From positions 124,001 to 188,000 of the forward strand of contig JAUZTG010000011.1 of the NCBI GenBank assembly GCA_030734395.1: DNA of 64,000 bases. Reading direction: 5' to 3'. Each line of letters starts with the position of its first letter. Positions within the stretch are counted from its first letter, which is position 1. Shown here in pieces: positions 55,706 to 64,000 of the stretch. Below the pieces are notes generated by a model that made no database searches, was not told the origin of the DNA, and saw nothing but the letters and a program-made list of their open reading frames with translations. This DNA is from Sarocladium kiliense. Taxonomy: Eukaryota; Ascomycota; Sordariomycetes; Hypocreales; Sarocladiaceae. The position numbers and the translations under genes are program-made.

Positions 55706-56893
55706 AAATGACTGAGCTCGGACTCTTTATTTTCCAGCTCTCTCACTCATTCATAATCATCCCAGCGTAGGTCGAGTTATAAGGGCCTGTGTACGGACTG
55801 TACCTTCTATTGCACAGGGTGGCGTTGCATACCAAGGGAATTACCATCATCATTCTTCTTTTGCTTCTCCAAGGTGGAAGAGGGAGACAAGTCGTGACTG
55901 CTTGATGCAGGAGCGTGCATCTCCCTTTCCGTGACGATTTAGAAGAAACGAGGGCCCAAGATACCGGTTCCTTTTCATAATCACAGGAACAAGAAGGAGG
56001 GGGAGACAGGGGTTCACTCTGCCGGTCGATGAAAGAACGTGTGGGATGATTTCTTCTTGTTGTTCTTGATTCGGCTGGCCGGATAAAGGTCATGGGCGTT
56101 ACTTCAGGTGGACAGGGTTCGTTGTTTTTCTTTCCTTTTCAAAGTCAACATTCTTTTGCGGCATTGTCGCAAAAGGGTGATCTCATGTCGGCAACGATGG
56201 TGGCTGGTGTTGGAATGTGTATATATGCCTAGGAAGGCGGCCTTGGCGGGGGGTTTTCTCGATGTATGAGTAGAGAGGATTGTAATGATATAGATGGTTG
56301 CCATGAGCATTGATATCGACCCGCTTCTTGTGAGTAATTCGAGGATGAATTCTTTCATTTATCACCCTCGGGATGGCAGAGAGATGACGACTCAGCTATT
56401 CCGTGCCGCCAGACGTCTTGGGACAGACTACTTGGTGGTTAGGTTCATCATAGGCCATGGTTGTCGAAGCATGTTGTCTTAAATGAGGTACCTATCTCTC
56501 CAGGAAAACTGTCAAGGGATTCAGCGAATTTGCAGCCTTGCTTCTCCACAGTTTGCATTGTCGTGGAATATTCCATATCTTGTGTCATGTTTCATTGTCT
56601 AGCACATGTATCATTACAAGCAAGAGAGTGCCTGATTCGCCGAGCTATTGGGGGAGTAGATGCAAATGATCAATTGACGCCTTAGTAGACCACCGATAGC
56701 CCGCAATCCTCGTGCGGAACCTTGCACATTTGATTGTCCACCACCTTCGATCTTCTCTATGATCCTTTTCTCCCGAGCGAAACCGCACGCAACATCACTC
56801 TGCACTCTGGGGAGACCTTAGTCTCTGAGCCAAGACAAAGGTGACATCGTCGCTCTCTCCGGCAACAACTGCCTCCTGGTGCTGATGAGCATC
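55706..56893. other. 1.2-kb convergent spacer
   Basis: This lies between the stops of the NIPA-type gene (+) and the uS3 gene (-). No gene recognised; it holds both 3' ends. Confidence 0.5.
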
Positions 56894-57810
56894 CTATTGC
56901 TCAGCAGCAGCAGCCTCCTCCTCACCACCCTCCTCGGCGTTCCGGGCATCCTGGGAAGCCTGGGCCTGGACGGCCTTGGCGCCGTAGTCCTGGGAGATGG
57001 GCTGGAGGACAGTCTGCTCCTCCTTGGGCTCGATAACGGTGACGGCGTCGGGGAGAGTCTTCTGGGGGCCGGCCTTGCCCTCGGGATCAGAACCGCGCAT
57101 GATCTTGACCTTGATACCGAGGACACCCTGGCGGAGGAGAACGTGACGGGTAGCGCTGTCGATGAAGTCCTTAGCGGGCTGACCGGAGTGGATCATGAAG
57201 CCATCGGTGAACTTCATGGACTTTGCGCGAGCGGCACGGAGCTTGCCAGAGACGACAACCTCGCAACCCTTGGCGCCGGACTCCATGATGAAACGGAGGA
57301 CACCATAGCAGGCACGACGAACGGCAAGACCGTTCAGGAGCTTGTAGCGGAGAGACTCGCACTGAGCAACGGCGCTGAGACCGCGGTTCTGGACCTTGGC
57401 GGCGTAGAGAGAGACGGAGTTCTCGGGGAACTTGAAGCGCTTCTGGATGAGAGAAGTGAGCTCGCGGATGCGGCGACCCTGCTCGCCGAGGACCTCCTGA
57501 GTGTGGGTGGCGCGGATGATGATATCGGTGACGGTGGGGGTGACGCGGACCTCGACGCCGGAGTAGCCCTCCTCAGCGAGCTCACGCTGGAAGAACTCGT
57601 TGAGCTCAGCGTAGAAGACACCGTCAGCGACGAACTTCTTGCGCTTGGAACTGTTGCAGGTGACGAATTGTCAGTATAGAGGTTCCCTGACGGCGTTGAG
57701 GGCACGGCAAAAAAGTTCCCATCACGAAAAAGCCCCGCGATGAGGACAGTCTCAAGATCAAGAATTTTGATATAGGATAAAACTCACATCTGAGCACCGG
57801 GGTGAGCCAT
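56894..57810 (-). CDS. RPS3: 40S ribosomal protein S3 (uS3)
   Basis: Two reverse-strand exons, 57788-57810 and 56894-57650, with a 137-bp intron, give 259 aa. After MAHPGAQIS comes [19 protein letters not shown], the KH domain with [18 protein letters not shown] and [17 protein letters not shown], then [39 protein letters not shown] and [16 protein letters not shown]. The tail is acidic and Ala-rich ([13 protein letters not shown]). uS3 lines the mRNA entry channel of the small ribosomal subunit. A first exon of seven codons plus a longer-than-usual intron is common in ribosomal protein genes. Codon use is strongly C/G-ending, which leaves a long but meaningless open frame on the opposite strand. 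Confidence 0.97.
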
Positions 57811-59117
57811 GATGACGGTATTCGATCGACGAAGGAGATTGGAGGTCGAAGGGAGGAAGTTGTCGTGATCGGTCGGTCGGCGTGAGGTGGTTGAGGGAAA
57901 GACTTGGGACTGTTTCGCGATGTTCTTACCCTGGGTGGATTGAATCGGGGGCCGGCCACACACAGAGAGTGTCGCTTCGGTGCAAAGATTCGTTGCTAAT
58001 TTTCGTGGGAAGGGAAAATGTGGAGCATCTAGGGCTTGCGATTGAGAAGGAAGGAGCGAGGTCGACCCACATCTGGGGCTCGTACAGGGTAGGTTGTGGC
58101 CGCTGAATTGGCAACGAGAGATGGACCATGGAGCGTTGGATTAATGGTGGTCTGTGCGTTGACTATCACCAGCCACGTGTGGCTTCAAGGTCGACGGATG
58201 GCAGTTGCTTGCTTCTACGACGCAGGCTCATCACGACGTAAGAACCGAATAGCTATCTCAAGTACACTGCTTACAAATGGAATCTCGCTTTACACCTCTT
58301 CCGACGACAACGTCGAGTCCAGGCCTCTGCCACAAGCCAAGGTCTCCGTGGCTCATGGGGCTCAATGGGCTCAAGGGGCCCTTACCTGAGGTCCGTCCAG
58401 GAGCTGTACTCGAACGCCGTCACCGGGGTTCCATACCTGCACTTTCCCATAGGCCTGAACAATTCCATGTCCTGATCGTAAATCAAGCAAGACCAGAAGC
58501 CCCAGCGCACTGAGTCAAATCCAGCCAAACAAGGAAACCCAGCTTGTGACTGGCGCCCTGTCTCTGCTTCACTGCCCTCCCAGTGGCACGCGGCCACCAA
58601 CGCCCCGCGCTAACAGCTCCCCGGCCGTCTGCCAGCTTGGCTTGTGACGATGCGGGCATTGCGCTGACCTCACCTCACCTGGTCCTCGCCCTCGTCCTGC
58701 CTACCCCAACATTCCCAACCATAACCCGTTGCCACCTCGACCTTCCCAGCGCTTCGCTGCCGCCTTCTTGTCGTACGACCTTCGCCGTGGCTGCCGAGCT
58801 GAGCTGCATCTGCTTCTTTCCACGGCATCTACAATATCATACGGCATCCTGCAGCATAGTAGACCCCCACCGCCGAACATGCCGAAGCCGGCTCGTCGCT
58901 GAGCTTCAAATCTACATCGCTGTCGCCTGTCGCCGCTAGAAGATTGTGGCAGCGCTCCAAGTGACTCTGCAGCGGTTTGCGAATATCGAATAGAAAGGTG
59001 TCATTGCAGGTGACTGCGCGTGTCAGAACTTTGCTTGAGCTTCCAGCTGCAAGCTTCCGGAGCTCGAGTGTCCGGTCTTCTTCTGACACGACACGAGCAC
59101 CTGCTTGAGGCGCGCAA
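57811..59117. promoter_or_regulatory. Divergent promoter, uS3 and myotubularin
   Basis: 1.3 kb between outward-facing starts. It contains an inverted repeat around CACGTG at 58171-58184, listed separately, and no recognised gene. Confidence 0.55.
58171..58184. promoter_or_regulatory. Inverted repeat with E-box core
   Basis: AGCCAC and GTGGCT form perfect six-base arms around two bases and contain CACGTG at 58174-58179, the core bound by bHLH factors such as Cbf1 or Pho4 types. It lies ~360 bp before the uS3 start. Function is inferred from the motif only. Confidence 0.4.
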
Positions 59118-61543
59118 ATGGAGGCCAAAAAGGTAGAATCACTTGCCTAGCACCGGACATCTTCACAAGGATCATCGCATTCTGACGCTTAAGCTTCATC
59201 TAGATTATCGATGCCGTTCAGGGCATCTACGGCGGCCAGACAACCCACGGGACCCTGCGTCTGACGGACTTTCACTTGGTGTTTTGCGCTCCCATCGATC
59301 AGTCTAACGCGACTGGTCCCCGCGACGCTTCTGCGCCACCTCCGAAAGTTAGAGAAAGATGGATCACGTACCCGATGCTCAGCTACTGTTCCCTTCGACC
59401 GGTTCCACCAGGTTCCCGTCAGGCGCCATCAATACGTATCCGGTGCCGCGACTTTACATTCGTCACTTTCAACTTTACCGACAATGACGTCGCGAAAGAG
59501 GTCTTTGACTTTGTGAAAACGCGGACTTGCAAACTGGGCACTGTCGAGAAGCTCTACGCCTTCAGCCATCGTCCCCTGAAAATCGAGAAGGCTGTGAATG
59601 GTTGGGAGATTTACGACCCAAAGGCAGAGTTCCGCCGACAGGGCATCAGCCAAAAGCTGTCAGACAAGGGATGGAGGCTCACAAACATCAACGCTGACTA
59701 CAGTTTCTGCGACACATACCCTGCCGTGCTGTGCGTACCGACCTCGATATCCGACAACGTACTCAAGTACGCCAGGACTTTCAGGTCACGGAATCGCATC
59801 CCTGCCCTGTCCTACTACCATCCCGTCAACGGGTGCACAATCACCCGCAGCTCACAACCTCTCTCAGGTGTTATGCGAAAGACCAACATCCAGGATGAGA
59901 AGCTCGTCGCCGCGTCCTTTTCAGCGGTCATCCCTGGTTCGGGCAACTCCACCCCAATGTCGAGCCAGCAAGACTCGGTCGAGAATGTTGTGCCTCCAAT
60001 TGAAACGGAACTTTCCGAGACGGAGAAATTTGAGGACGAATTCATCTCCAAATCCGCTGTCATGTTCGATGAGAAGACGGGGAAACGATTGATCTATGGT
60101 GCGCAACAGGCAAACCTTATCGTGGATGCCCGCCCAACTATCAACGCCATGGTGAATCAAGTTCAGGGCATGGGCTCCGAAAACATGGACAAGTATCGAT
60201 TCGCTCGGAAGATTTTCCTTAGTATCGAAAACATTCACGTCATGCGGAGTTCGCTGAACAAGGTAGTCGAAGGGTTGAAAGACGCAGACTTGTCACCACT
60301 TCCCCCAAATCGAGAGCTACTCCATCAAAGTGGCTGGCTGAGACACATTCACGACGTGCTAGATGGATCTGCCATCATTACACGACAAATCGGGATTCAG
60401 CACTCCCATGTTCTGATTCACTGCTCTGATGGATGGGATCGGACAAGCCAGCTCAGCGCTCTAGCACAAATCATGTTGGATCCCTACTTCCGCACCATCG
60501 AGGGCTTCGTTGTCTTGGTTGAGAAGGATTGGTTATCATTCGGTCACATGTTTCGTCTGCGGTCAGGACATCTCAACCATGAGGACTGGTTCACCATTCA
60601 AAGGGACGGCTTGGCGGGGTCGAAGGTGCAGCCTGGAGAGAACGACGGCAGGAATGACGCTTTCCAGAACGTAATCAGTGGCGCAAAGCGCTTCTTCAAC
60701 CAGAACAAGGAAGAGGGAGACCTTGATACTGCAAGCGAGGCTGCTACCGGCATGATTGTCGACGATGAGGCCACCACGCCCAAGATGGTCAGCCCCGTCT
60801 TCCACCAGTTCCTCGATTGCACATACCAGCTGCTGAGGCAGAACCCGACACGCTTCGAGTACAACGAACGCTTCCTCAGACGCTTGTTGTACCACCTGTA
60901 CTCTTGCCAGTATGGCACCTTCCTGTACAACTCGGAGAAACAGAGACATGATGCCCGGGTCAAGGAAAGGACGTCTTCAGTTTGGGACTATTTCCTCTGC
61001 CGTAAGGCTGAGTTCACGAACCCAGACTTCGATCCTACGATAGACGATCACGTCAAGGGGCAGGAGCGCATTCTCCTCCCCCGCCTCAAGGAGATCAGGT
61101 GGTGGCATCAAGTTTTCGGAAGGACCGAGGATGAGATGAACGGGGCTCTCAATGCGGCTGCTGCAGCCGAAAATGACCGACAAGCTGCCGTATCAAGCCT
61201 GCAGTATCCCAGTGTCATCCAGGGCGAGGAGTCAGCGGGCTCAAGCTCACTAGCACAACCACCCAGCCTCGCCCAAAGTCAGTCTGTACTCACTGCTGTA
61301 GAGACTGCTCATGAGACGTTGACGCCAGAGGACCGGCAAGCTTCACTACGACGAAGTGCCTCCGCTGAAGGTTCGAATGGATCCAGTGCCTTCTCTAGCA
61401 TTCGCGATGGCATTGCCAACCTCAACATTGGCAAGAATGTACTGGGCAGCATCCGCCGCAGTGAGGAGGTCCCAGCTCAGACATCATCGTCAGCCACAGC
61501 AGAAACAAGCCGCAGTGATCAGGAACTCCGAGAGATGGCATAG
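59118..61543 (+). CDS. YMR1: Myotubularin-family phosphoinositide 3-phosphatase
   Basis: A 15-base first exon (59118-59132, MEAKK) joins to 59204-61543 across a 71-bp intron with a TTCTGAC branch site, giving 784 aa. Acceptor TAG at 59201-59203 gives IIDAVQGIYGGQTTHGTLRLTDFHLVF, the start of the PH-GRAM domain. The phosphatase domain has the CX5R signature CSDGWDR with Cys412 and Arg418, preceded by VLIH. WLSFGHMFRLRSGH and PVFHQFLDCTYQLLRQNPTRFEYNERFL follow as in myotubularins. The C-terminus is Ala/Ser-rich. It removes the 3-phosphate from PI3P (and PI(3,5)P2) on endosomes and vacuoles. A later acceptor at GTTCAG (59216-59221) is an alternative that would drop six residues. The first donor GTAGAA is not ideal. 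Confidence 0.9.
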
Positions 61544-61549
61544 AATATC

Positions 61550-62020
61550 ATGTTTCCGACGATAACAGAGCCACGACCCTACATCATTGTCGTGACCGAG
61601 AACACCGTGCAGCGATCACACGGCGCTCGCGAACGGGCTCTATCGCAACTCACCCTCGTGAGCTTGCGTATACCGCACAGCGAGACCTCGGACACGCTTT
61701 CGGATGGAGTCGACATGAACAACAATGACAACAGCGGTCGGGCTAGGTGCGATGACTGCGACGAGTGGCAGCTTGTGCAGAGGCGGGTATCGATTCGTGG
61801 CTTCTTGGGGAGAATACGGCGACTCCCTCGACGGCCATCATTACCCTTGCATTCGACCCGGCCTAATCCAGTAGGATCTTTCACGATGCTCAAGGACCGA
61901 TTGCGAAGACTCGGGAGGCGGACGCTATCAAAGCAGAAAGGCGGTTCGGCCATCGACGTAAGCCGACAAGGGTTGGACAAGGATACCGAGGAGTCAAGCT
62001 CGGATACCCCTTGGCCGTGA
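61550..62020 (+). CDS. Small ORF directly downstream of myotubularin gene, doubtful
   Basis: A 156-aa frame starts six bases after the myotubularin stop in a different frame. It is basic and polar, with CDDCDEWQLVQRRVSIRG, RLRRLGRRTLSKQKG and an acidic end (DKDTEESSSDTPWP). No domain, signal peptide or intron is visible. It may be the 3' untranslated region of the upstream gene, or a remnant of a longer C-terminal extension. I list it because the tail looks less random than nearby shadow frames. Confidence 0.3.
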   Translation: MFPTITEPRPYIIVVTENTVQRSHGARERALSQLTLVSLRIPHSETSDTLSDGVDMNNNDNSGRARCDDCDEWQLVQRRVSIRGFLGRIRRLPRRPSLPLHSTRPNPVGSFTMLKDRLRRLGRRTLSKQKGGSAIDVSRQGLDKDTEESSSDTPWP

Positions 62021-62652
62021 TGGAACAGAACCCTTTATCAGAGTCCCATCAAGCCAACTACCAGGGTGCTGTGGCTGTGGGAGGATGAATATTTATCTAC
62101 AGCCGTTGAAGGCGATTGGCAGGAAAACAACTTCTTGGGGAGGCGCTGCTTTTTATCCCCTGGGCACCCAGTGTGTACTTCAAGTTTGCATTAGAGCAGG
62201 CGTTGAATTGCGGTCAAGGAAGTGACTAAGCGATAGGGCGGCGCTATCATTCATGGGGCGGCTGATGTCGTGAAGCACAACTGGCAGCAAGAAATGCAGT
62301 GATGAGAAGCGGATGGGGACATGGCTACAGAAAGTCGAAGCGGATCTGAAAGCTCCTTTGGGGAGTGGTAGAGCGTTTGCTTTTTAGAGATAATGAGCTA
62401 GATGAGCAGCGATCAATGCCAGTCCTCTGCAATCAACTCATATGGCTCCTGTTCTGGTGATCTTTGTCATTGTGACAATTGGGCTCTATGGCTTTGCTTG
62501 TACATCGTCGCCCTTTGCGCCTTGTCACGGCCCTCATAGCATCATCGTACGGCAAGACCTGCAACTTGAGGCCTTCGCGTGAGCTTGGAGTATTTATTCT
62601 AAACGTGAAAACGTAGTTTCATTTCTTCATCTCTTGTCTACACTTTACGCGT
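62021..62652. other. Convergent spacer
   Basis: Between the small ORF (or the myotubularin 3' end) and the phenylalanyl-tRNA synthetase stop. No gene recognised. Confidence 0.5.
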
Positions 62653-64000
62653 CTATAAGAACACCTCCAGGTTAATCTCCAGGGTGCTGACGGGGTACCT
62701 GTACGCGGGCACATGTTAGCAACTTCACATTCTTCTGAGAAAGAATTACAAGGGAAGGGAAGGGAAGAGGGCCGGGTAGAAACATACTTGAGATCAAACT
62801 TCTCAAGCACGGATGGGTGCAAGATGCCAAACTCTCCAATCCTCTGCTCCTTGCCTCCCAGACGGAGATGCACTGACGCAGCGTGTCCAGGGAAGAAAGT
62901 CTCCTCGTTTAGCTCCTCGATCCAGTATCCATCTGCCTTACTCGGGTTCTCGTTCACCTCGTAGTCCAGGCTCTTACCGCCCGCGAGGCCCTCCTCGCGG
63001 GTGATGAAGGCAGTCCGCAGCATGAGGAGCACACGGTCAAGCAGACCGTGAACAATTTCGAAGCCGCTGTTCTTGCCGCACCAGGCGGCAGCAAAGTGCC
63101 TCTCGTTGCGGGCCTTGCGCTCGAGAGACTCGTCCTTGAAGCCTACGTCTGCGACTTCGAAGAGCTTCATTGGGAGGGCGTGCTTGCGGTTCTCGCGGAT
63201 GGTCTTGAGCAGGCCGGGGAGGAGAGAGGTGCGGACTATTTGGTACTCTGCGGTCTTGGGGTTGGCGAGACGGATGGCGGTATTGCCGTCGTCCTTGCGG
63301 TTGATCCAGGCGAAGTTTTCGTCGTGGCTGCAGAGGATGAGGGGCATGACTTCGCTCCAGCCGGCCATAGCGGCTTCGGTACGGATGACGTCGCTGAGCT
63401 TGTTGATAGGGAGCGGAGCGCCAACGGTGGCGCCGCGATGGGGTGAAGTGCGAGGGAGGTTGTTGAAGCCATAGCAGACGGCGACATCCTCCATGATGTC
63501 GCATTGGTGCAGGACGTCAGGGCGGGTGATGGGGACGGCGACCTCAAGGAGGTTAGAGTCGGAGGCTGAGGGCTTGCATTGATAAGCCATCTTCTCGAGA
63601 AGCTTGCAGATGCCGTCTCCAGACTCAGTTAGACCGGTGCAGCTGTTGATGTAGTCAATTTCTGCGGTGGTTTGTCGAGGCTTGAGGGTTGGGGTAACAC
63701 GAGTGAGGTCGTTGTGTTCTGAGACGATCTTGACGGGCTCGACGGTGAAGGGCTCTTCGCAATACATGGAGAACATGGCGACCATCATGTCGGTGACGAT
63801 CTGGAGCTTGGTGAGATCGGTGGCGGTGATCTCGATGAAGACTTGCGTGGTGTTGAGGGTGATCTTGGAGTGGTCGCCATTGATGATCGGTGGGAGGGAG
63901 CAAACAACACGGTCCTTGTCGTAGATGACGGGGTAGACTGGCGCGTCGCGAATGATGTGCAGGTACTTGCCGAGGTGCTTGTCTTGCTCGTAGAAGGCCA
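62653..64000 (-). CDS. FRS1: Phenylalanyl-tRNA synthetase beta subunit, C-terminal part
   Basis: Reverse-strand frame entering from the right edge. Exon 62788->64000 joins exon 62653-62698 across an 89-bp intron (GTATGT...ACAG with a GCTAAC branch). The visible part starts AFYEQDKHLGKYLHIIRD and contains PPIINGDHSKITLNT (the B3/4-region end), the B5 domain (PTLKPRQTTAEIDYINSCTGL, ITRPDVLHQCDIMEDVAVCYGFNNLP in part), then the catalytic-like domain with VRTSLLPGLLKTIRENRKH, LFEVADV, RHFAAAW and IGEFGILHPSVLEKFDLK. The protein ends STLEINLEVFL. The cytosolic alpha2-beta2 enzyme charges tRNA-Phe. The frame stays open to the window edge, so the N-terminus lies outside. Confidence 0.96.

Noticed and set aside
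56879..57679. 266-codon plus-strand open frame over the uS3 gene
   Set aside because: It is the mirror of strongly biased codons in uS3; the Leu/Glu/Asp-rich translation has no family and uS3 is certain on the other strand.

Overview
The window reads as nuclear DNA of a filamentous ascomycete (Pezizomycotina, most likely Sordariomycetes). Genes sit on both strands with 0.2-5 kb spacers. Introns are mostly 50-80 bp with GT(A/G)NGT donors and CTRAC-like branch sites. The recognisable proteins are typical of moulds: Cdc42, delta-COP, Apc4, Gtr2, a GH20 hexosaminidase and a four-RRM Nrd1/Mrn1 protein. I saw no bacterial, phage, CRISPR or transposon signature and no tRNA or rRNA gene that I could defend. 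All exon joins below were worked out by hand from splice signals and reading phase, so treat them as predictions.

Left part (1-15.8 kb), the accessory-looking end: the 3' part of a small polytopic membrane protein; a reverse-strand relic of a ~911-codon fungal gene kept in one frame but broken by four stop codons; then a block of a sugar transporter (+), a regulator-like protein with a fungal transcription-factor domain (-), a secreted type-B carboxylesterase (+) and a secreted GH20 beta-N-acetylhexosaminidase (-). This block could work in outside-the-cell carbohydrate use, but co-regulation is only inferred.

Middle (15.8-38 kb): a 5 kb spacer leads to cdc42. Next come an Nrd1/Mrn1-type RNA-binding protein with a long upstream region, a histidine acid phosphatase without a signal peptide, and a lipase related to lecithin:cholesterol acyltransferase with a long disordered N-terminus. 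None of these four genes shows a common pathway.

Right part (38-64 kb), dense housekeeping DNA: a four-helix membrane protein; a protein with an internal MIF/tautomerase-like domain; Gtr2 (TORC1 signalling); Apc4 (anaphase-promoting complex); delta-COP (COPI coat), whose first coding exon appears to be the ATG alone; an acidic presumed nuclear protein; a NIPA-type magnesium transporter; ribosomal protein uS3; a myotubularin phosphatase; and the C-terminal part of cytosolic phenylalanyl-tRNA synthetase beta chain, running off the right edge.

No multi-gene novel system is evident. The best leads are the four-stop single-frame relic, the MIF domain embedded in a longer protein without the N-terminal proline, the transporter-regulator-hydrolase block, and several unusual exon structures.
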